Source of the DNA: Siphonodentalium dalli
Lineage: Eukaryota > Mollusca > Scaphopoda > Gadilida > Siphonodentaliidae
Assembly (NCBI GenBank): GCA_032622095.1
Contig: CP136063.1
Coordinates: 147,489,379 to 147,553,378 of the forward strand
Length of the DNA: 64,000 bases
Direction of reading: 5' to 3'
Part shown: in pieces, positions 26,701-41,700 of the stretch
Layout of the letters: each line of letters begins with the position of its first letter
Numbering within the stretch: position 1 is the stretch's first letter
Notes under the pieces: model-generated
Told to the model about the DNA's origin: nothing
Database searches by the model: none
What the model saw: the letters and a program-made list of their open reading frames with translations, nothing else
Made by a program: the position numbers and the translations under genes

Positions 26701-29700
26701 TATAATTTTAATATATGACTATATTTCATTTTGCAAAAAATGCATAAAGTGGTCAGCTTCATTAGATTTCAAAAGGCAAATTAGTTGCATCCAAGCTGAA
26801 CATTGAGTTTAGGATATGGAATTTCTCACAACCCATTGTTAAGATAATTGTTGTCATCCATGCAGACATTTAGAGATCCATGCACACACGCCAAATGTCT
26901 AGCTATAACTACATCACAATTTTAAAATTCTGCAACGTATTACTATCTTAGTGGATCTCTTTTTGGGCATATTACAGATCTGTGAGCCAATCTTATGCAA
27001 ACCTCATATGAAAAGTAAAGGCACAAAAATGAATGCAGTGTTCAATGTTTTGTTTCCTGGAACACAGTCAGTTGCTTAGAACTGGAAAAATAGAGATGTT
27101 TCACGCACAGATGCATTTGATTCTAAATTAAATTTATTGAATTTCAATGGAGCGCAATATGTATTGTAGATATACCATATGCTTAACCCTTCCATGACTG
27201 GAGCTGGAAATTTTAGAAAACCCTGTGCCAATGCATTCTATTATATATGCGAGTCTCCCATAGGGAGCCTCGCGTATATAAGAGAATATATTGGCCTATC
27301 AATATTTACCTTGAGCTTGTAAGCTAGTGCATTCTCTTATATATGTGAGGCTCCCTGTGGGAGACTCGCACATATAAGTGAATGCACCGGCACAGGGTCT
27401 TTAATGCTGCACCAGTGCAGCTCCCTTTTCAATGTTTTAAGGAAAAAGAGAAGAAAAATGAAGCGAGCAAATCCCAAGGAACTACAGAATGAAGATAGTG
27501 ATGCTGTGTGGAATGAACTCGCTTTCTTTAAGAAACAAAACAGGGAGCTGTCTACAGAAAAGTTAATAATTATTATGTCAGCATAAGATGCAGATTGATC
27601 ATATAAATATGAGCATAACAAATTACCGAAGTATATAAATGAAATACAAAACATCTTTCGTAGTATCATATCAAGATCACATAATAGGCCATATTGTTTC
27701 AAAAAACATTACATACAATAATCAGTCACACATGAACCCAATACAAAAGATCAATAATGCCTCAAAAATCAGTGAGGGGTGCCCGTGAAACAACACATGA
27801 ATTTTTTGGCCAAATATTGGAAAAATACAAAGGAAATTAAGTTGGGGCTTATGGACGAGTGACTGGCCTTTTATTAGTTAGTAGTTAGCCCCAAATGGGT
27901 GATTTCTTTTAGGTTCTGAATAGCCAGTTGTGAGTTCATTAACTGACTTAAAACACAGTTCTAAAATACACAAGAAGGAATTACTTTCAAACATATGGAA
28001 AATTCAAATAAATCTTGATAAATTTGTAGCTATGGATATCATTCAGAAGAGCACTCGTTGCTATTAAGAGGTCCCCAGTAGGGGTCTCCTTGTGCATAAA
28101 TTGAGGAGAGACGTATATGCTAGTATAAAGTGCCCATTCATAACAATACTATAAAAGGTAGAGCGAAGGACTGGGTTTTAAAGGCTTGATTGCTGGCATC
28201 TCTGTGCATTTCCAGGATGATGCAGTTCACTTTGATGCAAGTCCCAATATGATGGTAGCTGAAGCAGCTCTGTAGATATGACTTTTAGCATGTTCTCCAA
28301 TTGTGGGTCATATAATAACAAATGTTCATTAATTTGAGGTTCACAAACCATGTCTGTAAATATCGACATCAATATTGTTTTATTTATTTGTGAAGAGGGA
28401 GGACATGTTTGTCAGTTGTTTAACCCTTTCTATAGTAAAGCATCATTGATGACTAGATAATAAGTTCAAAAGATGACATTACAGTAATGCCCTAAGTAAT
28501 CGACTCCTTAACCACAGCAGAATTATGGGTAACTTTTCAGGATTTAGTTGGAAATATGGCTTGTTGCCATTCATCGGAAAGCTCTCGCGGAGCGCTTTCC
28601 GATGGATGGCAACAAGCCATATTTCCGACTAAATCCTGAAAAGTTACCCATAATTTTGCTGTGGTTAAGGAGTCGATTACTTAGGGCATTACTGTAGGTC
28701 GTTTGTTGAACTTATTATCTTAACATTTCCTTCAATAAATAGGCCTGCTGCACTTTTATTTATTTGTCATCTGCTTTTATCACCTTAACACATCTCCAAA
28801 TGAATAATAGACCATTCCAATGTATACTATTATAACTGAATGGGAGAATTCATTAAGTATAGATGGGGATAAGGGGGACCGTGCTTTCTGTGTGCAGTGG
28901 ACTGATTTCCAAGTGAAATTACCCTGCGCATGGTCTTTCCTTCACTAATGAAACTGACATTATGATATACCCTAGCTGCTGAAACAACGATAAAGCTCAA
29001 CAAATCATATCCTAATGAGCCGTCCTGTGTTTTTTTCAACAGCATGGATCTCCAGGAAGAAGTGGACACACTAAGGGTCAAGGTCAGCCATGATGCAGCC
29101 AGTATACACGAGTTACAAGTCGCCATGGAACAGGACCGAGAAGGTAACAGGAGATTACAATTTACAATTCACTGCTTTATATGCTTATGTCATGTCCTAA
29201 CAATTCTGGCCCAAAACTTGAGCACCTAGTGAATTGAACTGGTGTCTCAGTATTGTAGCAATGCAACAAAATGGATGTATTAAACACAACCCCAAAAGTG
29301 TAACAAATCTTCTCAACCATAGCTGACCTGCAATGCAACATCTTGATTGTCACACAACAATCACCATCTACTTTTTCTCTATTGTGTTTAAGGGGTGGCA
29401 GGAAGACGGCATGTATTGGCCATGCCGCTCCTGTGCAAATTTTCAGGACAGTTTATTATGTTTTTGTATTATGAATTATAATTTGTGCAAATAAATAATC
29501 CAAACCAATGTTGCTCCACTGCCAACCAAAGAACTGACCTGATACCATGTGACCACATAAACATGAATGCTGTAATGTATTTTCAACCTTTAATAATAAG
29601 CATTGACAGCCGAAATTGGCAGAAGACCAGAAAAGAGTGTGGCTGAAAATGGTGCTTTCTCATTTCTAGATGTGGAACTCGTATTTTTATGGGAAAGACT

Positions 29701-32700
29701 AGGCAATATTAACATGAAAAAATAATATGCGTTGTGATTTTTGTACCATTATATGACTTAAAAATCATTATAGCATTTAACGAAAGTGATGAATATCTCC
29801 AAACCTATTTCTTCCTTTTTCTCATGAACTGTCAAATAGTTAGTCATAGAATTCCACACAAAGTTGGTTTCAATGAGCTAGATAGTCTCATCAATATGTC
29901 CGACATGTTTATGTGTGAAAACAAAACTTCCAAATTTTGTCCGAAAATTGAAAATGACACTTAACAATATTATAGAACTCTAGCGACGAACTGTAAAGCC
30001 ACATTTTTTTTATTGTAGATTTTGAATATAGAATGAGAAAGCTAGAGAAGGAGAACTACAGCAGGCAGGATTATGAGAGAGAAATCACTGGACTCCAGTC
30101 AGAAGTAAGCACGTGTTATACAGTAATGCCCTAAATAATCGACTCCTTAACCACAGCAGAATTATGGGTAATTTTTCAAGATTTAGTCGGAAATATGGCT
30201 TGTTGCCATTCATCGGAAAGCTCTCAGTGAAAGCTCTCAGTGAGAGCTTTCCGATGAATGGCAACAAGCCATATTTCCGACTAAATCCTGAAAAATTAAC
30301 CATAATTCTGCTGTGGTTAAGGAGTCAATTATTTAGGGCATTACTGTACTTCAGTGTATCTCAGTGTTGATTGAGGATCTATAATTGTTCTATGCCTCTT
30401 GCAAGGAAAAGGATAACAGTTTACTTTGAACAACTTCCAAATAGAACAGGAAACAGGATGATATATATGTAGCCCTTCCAAAGACACCTGCAGTGAGATG
30501 TGTGAAGCATGTGTATTATACACATTGTATTCAGAGGATATACACACGCAAAATTTGTTCGTTCATATGTAACGACAAGACATTGCTTGTGTACCCTCAT
30601 GTCGCATTTTTGGGGTATCGGTGGTCCGTATCAGTTGATAACACAATCGGATTATAGGCCTGCATGCCGTGACCGTGGGTCGTTTTCATTTACTGTATAT
30701 AAGAACTATGTAAAGATACCAGAAATCAAAATGTCGAAAGTGAAAAATAATGTGCAATATCAAATGACTTCTTCATGACTGTACAGGGCATGTACTTGTA
30801 AATCAATTACCAAGTGTCCTGAAATACTGAAATGTTCAGATATAGGCTTATCCCTACCAAGACAAATATTCGGTGAATCTCTCCCCAATTGTCTTACCGT
30901 TTCACCTACATTGTGATGCACTTTTTGTTTTTGCAGGTTCATAGTAGGAAAGTTTTGACAGACAAGTTGAACAAAGACCTTCAAGAAGTTTTGTTAGAGA
31001 GAGATAATCTTACTGAGGAGAGAAAGTGAGGTTTCATACATTCTGTTGATGTGTCCTATGGAAAATTTGAGTTTGTATGCTGTCCTGTCATGACTGTTTG
31101 TTAGAGCTAGGATGTTTGTTATGATATGTTTTTTGAAGTATGTACACTTGTAAGTAATAGAGAGATACTGCTTCTGTCCATGTTCAGGTTATTGTATCTG
31201 TAATGTCACAGATCACGTGATTTTACACACTCACTGTTTATAATTGACTACCTTGTGAGAAGGCTACTATATTTACTTGTAGACACGAGGTGTAATTCTA
31301 TTTTAAACAGCTGTATGGTAATTTTGTTATTGTGCATTAATGTCATGTTGACCAAAGACTCTTTAGATAACATCTGTTGCTGTTTTGATATTTGAGCATT
31401 TGTAAATGTCCAAAATGGGGGTGTCTGGGACTAGCTAACAAAGTTTGTGATGTAATCATAGCAATAACACCTCGTCGCAGTCATATATGATAAGAAAACC
31501 TGCAAAATCAGGTGCAGGATTAAAGTAATGTCGCGCTTGCCTATAATCAACAGTTGTGGAGACATACAAAACAGCTTCATGTCAATAATTTAACATTTTC
31601 ATTGCTTTCAACCCTCTTTTATTGACGGTTGTGTTTTGTCATTCACATGTGCTCTCTAATATTTGGATCACTAGATTTAAACTAGTTTAAACCTTTAATT
31701 ACTTATTGTATTATTTCATTCTGTTGTATGAATTGTCTCCTACACCCCCTCCCACTTTCCAACTTCAAACCTGATACCCCCCTAAAAAGTTGACAAATAT
31801 GCTGCTGTTGGTCTAAATAAGAACAACAAACAGTAATGCCCTAAATAATCGACTCCTTAACCAGAGCAGAATTATGGGTAATTTTTCAGAATTTCGTTGG
31901 AAATATGGCTTGTTGACATTCATTGGAAAGCTCTCAGTGAGAGCTTTCCAATGAATGGCAACAAGCCATATTTCCGACTAAATCCTGAAAAATTACCCAT
32001 AATTCTGCTCTGGTTAAGGAGTCAATTATCTAGGGCATTACTATAATTTAACTATATTCTGTTGATAAACTCCGCATTATATTGAGTGTGCATTTTAACA
32101 CATAATCTCAAATTATACTGATTACTGGTTTGAAAATAAAAAAATGAGATAAATATCAACCTATTTGTGGTGTAAAATTTTCAACTACAGTGAAACCTGC
32201 TTTGGGCGACCACTGCCAAGAGCGACCACCTGGCTTTAATGACCGGATTGGATTTGTACGGACTGGATTTACTATATAAATGACCTGCCGTGAGTGACCA
32301 CCTGTCAAACGCGACCAGCGGTCGGTGATTTGTGGCAAAAATGACAAAATTTACCCGTTATGAACGACCACCAGACATGAAAAATAAGTCTTTAACTAGT
32401 GCTTTTCCAACGTGAGCCCCAGATGCTTCAGCAGGATGCATTTCTTTGATTAAAATTATTTGCAATCACAGACTATGATTTGGGGATTCCCCCCGGGACA
32501 TGTGACTAAGCGGAATTCCCAGCAGGAGGGATATATCATTGGTTCATTTTAATCCAAAAGTAGTATTTGGGAACGTGGATTATAAAAACTTCATCACTCT
32601 TATTATTTTTGACGTGAATGTTGACGATGTGTTTGACCTAACTAATGTATGATGAAATACAAACAAGATCCTATATTCCATAGTAGCATAAAATTGAGAC

Positions 32701-35700
32701 TCTGCTTGGCTGTACTGTTGTTTTAGCGATAGGCCTATCATTATAATCCAGTCGCTGCTTCATTGTGGCGAAGCATGAAAACGCTTAGGGCAAAGTGTCA
32801 AACTTACTCAACGCGGGGATTTAATGTCTGCACCCCAAGCGTACAGCATAAAGGAACCTTTGTTTAATAAATACAGGAGTTTGCGTCCTCCCGCTATGAA
32901 AGAACCATCAACACGCCGACAATTAATGCATGCTTTCCAAGTTTTTTAATGCTCATTCCCGGGCTTCATATTAAATTAAAATCATTCCATGTGCCATCAT
33001 CAAGTACTAGTAGAAGTTTGCTGACACTACGCAATGAACTATGTCGCAACAATAAAACATCAAAGAGATATTCCGCATAGTCGCGAAATGGAGGTCAATC
33101 ATGCACGTGGCCAGAATCATTACAGGTCAGGTCAAGGACACACACTGTTTATGAATTTTCTGCTGTTTGCAGTTTTATTCGAAGATACTGATACATTCAA
33201 AATAATATAATATGTGAGACAGGAATGAAATAAAGACACGCAGTGACGACTGATGTACGTTTATTCCCTTTTTATCAAGTTATCATGTTGGGAGTTGATT
33301 TGCGCCCCGGCAATCTGTCTTGTTCTTCCTTCTGTCACGACTCACGTACCCGATGTGTTCTCTGATAGGCTGCATTACTACTAATGCATTATTTAACATG
33401 CATTTACCTGTAGGCCTATCAATCTCTTTTGTTTTTGTTTTTTACTAATATTAATTTAAAGTATACTTTATTAAAAAAAGATTAAACATATAATCACAAT
33501 CATTTTCAATCAGTTTGTGTATAAAAAATAATTCAATTGCTCAGACATCTAACACTGATGATAGATGTCAGTTCAGTCGAAATTGGAACAGACCTGTCGT
33601 CAGCGACCACCTGTCATTGTGTTGGCAAAATGGGTGGTCTCTCATAACAGGTTTCACTGTAATGAAATGTCCAAATGTTGAATAATTTGACCAATCCCAC
33701 CCCCCCCCCCCCCCACAAAGTAATTAATGGAAATCAAGCTACTGCCTATAACTGAGTAATCAGTTATCACAGGGTTAGCCCATTATTTATAATATATAAT
33801 AGATTCTCCCAACAGCTATGAAAGTATACAATACAACGTTCTATTATTCATCTGGAGTAGTTTTCATGAAATATAAGCAGACTAAAATGTTGGCCGTTTG
33901 TTGGACTTATTATCTGAACTATTTATTCATGAGTATTTAATAAAGAAAGGGCTAAACTAGGGTCCTGTGAATATTCGAGATTCGATTCGAAAGTCAAATT
34001 CGATTCGAATTCGAGTCGAAATTGCCAACTCGAAATTTCGAATATACACTGATGGAAAAGTAGGCTGTTTACGGACAAGTACACACATCGATCTTAGTTG
34101 TTTTTGTGCCATTTAATTACAGAAAATGATGTATATATGCACCTTATAATTCTTATTGTACATCGCGATTATATATATTAAACATAAGTATAGCCAGCAA
34201 TTAGCCACTATAGGACTACTAAATACGCCTGAATTATAGCTTTGAACATGGTAGCCAAAAGCTTGGAGATCACCGATGGACCGACAACGCGCGTGAATAA
34301 TAATAGCTATGAGACTGAGCAACCGCTAGCGTTATCCGCCGTCTATCTGTCTCAGATTCTGCATTATGTAGTATACATGTAGCTGAGAATTTGAACAACA
34401 CGTGTTCCCGGCATCGAAAAGTGCATTTTGGCGATGTTTTCTTTTGAAGTTTACTTTCAATTTCGGAGCGTTCTTTGACACTTCTTTGACAAAATGTCGT
34501 CGTTATTCATGTTTATTTTAAACATGATAAAGCTGCCGGTAGTGCAGGGACTTACACGTGAGATGAATGCAACCTGGTGTATAAATTGTAGGCATCTCGG
34601 ACAATGACCCATCTATGGAATCATCTGTCCAAGAAGCATCCAGCACTACATAATCAGGTTACCCTGCGACTGTTGTTGCATCTTCAAGTTGATAACAACG
34701 GGTGATTCCGAATGTCGATTTGAAATTTTGCATGTACAAATTTCGCATGATTTTAGTTCTGATAATCCATTTAGTGGTTATATATTAATCGTTGTGACGG
34801 CCGCATGGACGTTTTTTTTAAATCTGCCTTTTTTTCTCGACAATTATCATTTGAAGTTAATAGTATTGCAAACGACGGTTCATCGCCACATAAGTTATGA
34901 TGGAACTTCATGCATGTAGTTGATAGAACGTTTCACAAACGTCTAATCGTTGACAAAACATGCCCAATTGAGAATGTAACACAGATATGATTCGATTTGA
35001 TATTCGATTCAATTTCCAGAATTCGATTCGATATTCGATTCGATAAAAATCTCCAATTCGCAGGACCCTAGGCTAAACCATTGTTTTCCCTTTCAGGCAT
35101 CTCAAGGCTGAAGTGTTTGATCTGCGTCAAGCTGAAGCGCACCACAGGATACTAAAAACAGATTTAAAAAGAAATATAAGCAGGTAATTGTTATTTTAAC
35201 TTAATTTTCGTTCACATTTTCTAAGCCCACTTTTCATCTGCATTATGCATATGGACAAAAATTTGAGGATAGATGCTTTTGCATTTTGCAGGGCTGTTTA
35301 ACATAACATATGATCAAATCTCATATTTACCATACAAAAATAAATTGTTCCGGCTGCAGTGTATTTCAGTGCAGCTGTTCTTGTCAAGATCTAAGATCTT
35401 GAATCAGATTCTCATGACAATTTCATTGTTGAAAAAGCAGTTCAGCAGATATCGCAAGTTTCCTTGATAGATCAGAGTTCATTTGAATAAAGTTTTATAA
35501 GAAATGATAGTGTTGAGTAAATGCTAACACTTCCTTATGAGAACCAAGCAAGCCTATGTGATTTTTGTTGTGGTGTGGCATTCTAACTGTCCTATCCAAT
35601 AGTCAAATATTGAACAATATTTTCAAATGGAGCACACAATTCACACATCAATAAAACCATTGGTCGGATGTTTTTGTTTTGGGAATTGACAGTAATTAAT

Positions 35701-38700
35701 TGTTAATTGCTTGATACTTTTGAACAGGTTGGAGCGAGAACTAGACGAGCAGCAGTCATCACAGAAAGCAGACTCAAAGCCATCAGGATTAAAACCAAGG
35801 AAAATCAGATCACTGATGAATAGTCGAAAAATTAAACGCACAATGGCTAAACAGGTAATAATTGTTAGTTATTTAAAGTTTATGGGAAAGTCTAAGGACA
35901 AAAAATAATTGTATTTATGTCACTGAATACAGTTTTCCTCAATATTCTCAGATATTCTTAGAAAAAATGCTCAGTTCTGAAATATTTACGGCCCTTTGAT
36001 TGTAATTTTTTGGCATTGCCATTTAAATTTTAAGATCGAACTAAAATAAATATTAACCAATCTCAAACCAATATTAATTTATTTCAATTATTTTTTTTAG
36101 CTTACTTTGAAAATGTCCATCCCAACTTTGCCCACTTAGGCGGGCGATACCACCATCGGCGACTACTTGTTTGATTAGGGATTACATCACTCAATTGTTA
36201 GACATAAGGATACCACTTAAGCCTTTGCTCTCACCAAGCCTGATGTCATTAGTCCCACTGGGACAGTCTTACCTCTAGTTATTTATTGATTTTGCAGAAA
36301 GTAGAACAGAATTGTATTGTTTACTGATAAACATATTATTTTCAAACAGTACCAGAAAGCTCTCAATAAGAGTATAGAGAAAATGAAAACTATGTTCGGG
36401 AACTTTAATGATGCAGATTGGGAAGAGGTGACTGAGACTGAAGAAACGTAAGTCTATCATCTACAGAGAAAATATGTGTGCTATCTTCTCTCTTATGTTG
36501 CATGTCATCAGTTTTGTTTCTTATAAAGTTTGAGATAATAATTGTAGGTGCATGTCTATACTTAATTGAAAGAATATACGGGTCTTTTAAAGATGGATTT
36601 TCTCTTTATACAACAAATTTGAAATAGTTTCGTGGGTATAAAATAATAAATATGATGTGAAGACCCCTGTCCATAAATGCTTCTTTCAATTAATATTGAT
36701 TTTATTTTGAATATTTTCTGATAAAATGAGCTGATCAAAAGGGACATTTATTGGTTCTATTTTTAGAACAGACCATTCAGGCGATATTAGATAGAGATTA
36801 TTAGAGTTCTCTGATCCCTACGCTTCGAACATCAACTGTCCCATATTGATTGTATTGTTTTTTCCATAGTTATAAGTGCTAATGAGTCTAACTAACGTTT
36901 ATTTATGTAAAATTACAATCAAATTTCTGGTCTCTGTTAACAGTAACCACTATTGATTGTTAGCTAAACGATCACACATTTTTATACCAGAAAATATTTG
37001 AAATATCATCAATATTTATCGATAGAAGATTTTCCGGACAGGGGTTTTCGATTCATATTTAATATTTTATACCCCGGAAACTATATAATATATGTTGACA
37101 AAGAGATAGACCATCTTTAAGCATCTGATCATGGGTATGTTGTTGAATAAAGGCACACTGTGACAGTCTTCAAAGCCAGCAAAACATTTATTGATCCAGT
37201 GCTACAATACCCAAATTCCTTATTTCTGGTGCAAGCATTGAATGGATGACACCTAATCAACTGATCAAATTCAATGGTCTGCCTAAATACCAGTGAACAT
37301 GTTTTTGAATAATAGAGTGTGTTCTGGTATCCCACAGTTTCTTTGCTGAATGGTATCGCCCACCCAGTTATTAAAGTATACATTGGGATGGTCTATTATT
37401 CATTTGGAGGGATGTTCAGGAAATATAAGAAGGCGACACACAGATGAACAGATTAAGTGCATAAAGATTTCTATTCCTTTTCAGAAATGATTCATTGTGT
37501 AGTTTTTAGCTCACCGGTGGAGCTATAGTCATCACTCCTCGTCCGTCAGCCGTCCGTCCGTCTGTCTGTCTGTCCATCCGTCTGTCTGTCCGTCAAGAAT
37601 CATCTTCTCGTCCCGAACCGTAAGACGGAAGGTGTTCATATTTGGTGTGGATGTTCCCTAGGTGAATCACATTCAGATTTGTTCAAAAGAGGTCATCAGG
37701 TCAATTAGTTAAGAAAGCAGGGCCACAACTCTATTCCTCCATAGTAATTCTTATAACGACTTCTTTTCCAGAACTATAAGGCCCAATGGGTTCAAATATG
37801 GTGTGGATATTCCCGAGGTGACTCACATTCAGATTTGTTCAAATGAGGTCACCAAGTTGATTAGTTGAGAAACCAGGGCCATAACTCTATTCCTCCATAG
37901 TAATTCTTAAAATGACTTCTTTTCAGAAAACATTGGGTCGATTTAGCTTATATTTGGTACGGAGGGACATTGGGTGACTGGGGTTCAGATTTGTTCAAAT
38001 TGGGTCACTGGGTCAAATAGGGGCAGAGCCAGGTACATAACTCTAAAAAAAAAAATCCACACATAGGCATGAGCTATCCAATGCTGTAACCTAAGTATTT
38101 TTTGTCCGATTGTGTTCATATTTAATATGTATGTTTATAATGACACATCCCTCACCTGTATAGTTTTTAGTATCGATTGGTTGATCAGTTTAGAAAATAA
38201 TTAACCCTGCACACAAATGCTATCTGATGCATCTAAGTCAAAACATTTTCTTCTGATCTGCCTCATATTTCTTACCTAGGTCTTTCTTAGCACGTTCTTC
38301 ATCTGTATGGATTTTGGTATTGTTTATTTAACCCTTTCCACTCTTGTTTTTAAATATAATCATCCAAGCCAGGATGACTTAAACATTTTTCATCTGATCG
38401 ACACCAAATTTGGTATATGAATTTCTGACCCGTAAATACAGATCAAGTTCGAATATGGGTTTGATCCTATATATTTTAACAGAGTTATGACCCTTTATAA
38501 CTCATCTGTTTGTCATGCGCTATGAAAGTGTTTAAGAGAAGATTTCTCCACTGAGCACCCACTGTGTTATTGAATGAGATGATATAGCTACCTGACACCT
38601 GATCCTAAGGCTACAATGTTATCTCAAGCTTGTCTGCCTGCCATCAGAGATACTATATACTGCATGGCCATGCTATAATGTCTACTGTGTATGAAATGGG

Positions 38701-41700
38701 ACCTTATCTTAGCTGACAGCTGTTGATAAACACATCACAGATAATGTTTATTTGTGTCATTCATTTAAATTTAAATTATATTAATTCCCATGTGCTGTAT
38801 TCTAGGCAAGTGTTATATTATGTTTATCCAGGCTATTGACTTCTTTTCATCTGTGATAATGATGTGTGATATTTATGATTTCAAGGAACAATTATCAGAG
38901 ATCAATGAATCTCATAGATTGGCATTTACATTTGGTTCAAATAGTGGCAGAGATAGGAGATTTGAAACTCCTGCACCCACCCTGTCTATGCTATGAATTC
39001 ATGTTTGGTACTCATAATTTTGATATAAACTGGTATTATCAGTAAGGTTTTGATAAATTTCCAACAGTTGATGATCTTTTGTTCAGATAGGGTCAAACAG
39101 GGGAAAGGCCAGGGGCATACTTTCCCTCTATAGTAACCCTTGAAAAGTTTCCTTTGAAAGAATCGCCAGGTCTATTTTAATAGCTCACATTTAATATTGA
39201 GGCTCCTTTTGTAATTCATGATATGTCTTTGCAAGAACCAAATGGCCTACATGTCTTTTGCTTATATTTGGTATGAAATGACCTTGGGTGACAGGAATTC
39301 AGATTTGTGAAAATGGGATCACAGAATCAAATAAGGGCAGAGTAAGGGACATAACTCTCCATAGTAATTCTTAAAACATGTTTGCAAGAATTAGTTGGCA
39401 TATTTAGCATGGAATGTTCTTGTTTGATTGGAATTCAGATTTGTTAAAATGGGGTCACCAGGTCAAGTAAGGCCCAAGCGAAAGTCTGTTTCCCTTCATA
39501 ATAATTCTTAATATGCTTCCTTCACAAGAACCATCAGGTCTATTTTACTGATAATTAGTATGAAGGGTTCTTTGGTGACTGGGATTCAAATTTTGATATA
39601 AACTGGTATTATCAGTAAGGTTTTGATAAATTTCCATAGTTGGAGATCTTTTGTTCAGATAGGGTCAAAGAGAGGAAAGGCCAGGGGCATACTTTCCCTC
39701 TATAGTAACCCTTGAAAAGTCTTCTTTGAAAGAATCGCCAGGTCTATTTTAATAGCTCACATTTAATATTGAGGCTCTTTTGGTAATTCATGATATGTCT
39801 TTGCAAGAACCAAATGGCCTACATGTCTTTTGCTTATATTTGGTATGAAATGACCTTGGGTGACAGGAATTCAGATTTGTGAAAATGGGATCACAGAATC
39901 AAATAAGGGCAGAGTAAGGGACATAACTCTCCATAGTAATTCTTAAAACATGTTTGCAAGAATTAGTTGGCATATTTAGCATGGAATGTTCTTGTTTGAT
40001 TGGAATTCAGATTTGTTAAAATGGGGTCACCAGGTCAAGTAAGGCCCAAGCGAAAGTCTGTTTCCCTTCATAATAATTCTTAATATGCTTCCTTCACAAG
40101 AACCATCAGGTCTATTTTACTGATAATTAGTATGAAGGGTTCTTTGGTGACTGGGATTCAAATTTTGATATAAACTGGTATTATCAGTAAGGTTTTGATA
40201 AATTTCCATAGTTGGAGATCTTTTGTTCAAAGAGAGGAAAGGCCAGGGGCATACTTTCCCTCTATAGTAACCCTTGAAAAATCTTCTTTGAAAGAATCGC
40301 CAGGTCTATTTTAATAGCTCACATTTAATATTGAGGCTCTTTTGGTAATTCATGATATGTCTTTGCAAGAACCAAATGGCCTACATGTCTTTTGCTTATA
40401 TTTGGTATGAAATGACCTTGGGTGACAGGAATTCAGATTTGTGAAAATGGGATCACAGAATCAAATAAGGGCAGAGTAAGGGACATATCTCTCCATAGTA
40501 ATTGTTAAAACGTGTTTGCAAGAATTAGTTGGCTTATTTAGCATGGAATGTTCTTGTTTGATTGGAATTCAGATTGGTTAAAATGGGGTCACCAGGTCAA
40601 GTAAGGGCCAAGCGAAAGACTGTTTCCCTTCATAATAATTCTTAATATGCTTCCTTCACAAGAACCATCAGGTCTATTTTACTGATAATTAGTAGGAAGT
40701 GTTCTTTGGTGACTGGGATTCAAATTTATTCAGATTGGGTCACCATGTTAAAAAGAGCGGGACCAGGACATAACTATTTGTCTCTACAGTAATTCTTAAA
40801 ATGTCTTCTCAAGAGAGGTTGGACTATTTAGCTTACATATAGTATGGAAGGTCCTTTGGTGACTGAGATACATATATGTTAAAATGAGGTCAACCTGTCA
40901 AGAAATGACGGGGCTATGGGACTTAACACTTCTGTGTCTAATAAAATCATTAAAATATAAAATTCATTAAAACATCTACCTTGGAACTACCTGACTGATT
41001 AATCTGACATACATATATGGCGTTTTTGGGTCCATGGATAATTGGGCTTCAAACATGTCTAAATAGTTTTATAAAAAGGCACTTGTGAGATTGGAAATTT
41101 CCAACAATTGAGAAAGTTTGAGATGTCGGTTGTGAAATTCCAACTTAAGACTTGGGAGTCGGGAGCCCGGTCGGGAGGGGACATGAGCTGAAGAAAGGGG
41201 GGGGGGGGGGGGGGGGGGGGGGGGTTGATCAGTAATGTACAGTTGGTAATTTGAAAGTAGATATTCACCGATCTACATACATGAAGCCTCTCTATCCACA
41301 TATCCTGTTTAGATCTACTTCTTTTAAAGTGATTATGAAAAGTTCTGACTGTTATGGTCTCCAGAGTCCCAGTCTTATCAGTCTTTGCAGTCTGGTGAGC
41401 GACCCCACAGTCTTTGACTGTCTTGTTCACTATAATAATAAGTTCAACAAACAACCATAGGTCGGTTGTTGAACTTATAATCTGAACATTTCCCATCAAT
41501 CTATAGAAAGCCACTGCATTTTTCGTCTGTCTGTCATCTCCTTAAATTTCATTAACACCCCTCCAGATGAATAATAGAACATTAAAATATATACTTTTAT
41601 AACTGATGGGATAATCTATATAGTAAAGAAAGTGTTAATCCAGTATTATATCTGCACTTTCTTGCAAATAACATTACATTTCTGAACATAAACATTTCTT

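Noticed and set aside
27404-27586. ORF starting upstream of exon g inside the family B MITE
   Set aside because: Only the part after the acceptor at 27441 matches centlein and keeps phase; the upstream part is MITE sequence.
30113-30370. Open frames on both strands reading ALNNRLLNHSRIMGNFS and KYGLLPFIGKLS, also at 10842, 12983, 26039 and 47017
   Set aside because: These are translations of the family A palindromic MITE, not proteins; both arms and both strands give the same words.
37545-37595. CCGTCCGTCTGTC array as a CRISPR-like repeat
   Set aside because: Simple 4-bp microsatellite that is a regular part of a bivalve dispersed repeat; no spacers.
41059-41514. Minus-strand open frame of 151 codons with a polyproline run
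   Set aside because: The prolines come from the 28-base homopolymer at 41197-41224; the rest is repeat and family C MITE sequence with no family resemblance.
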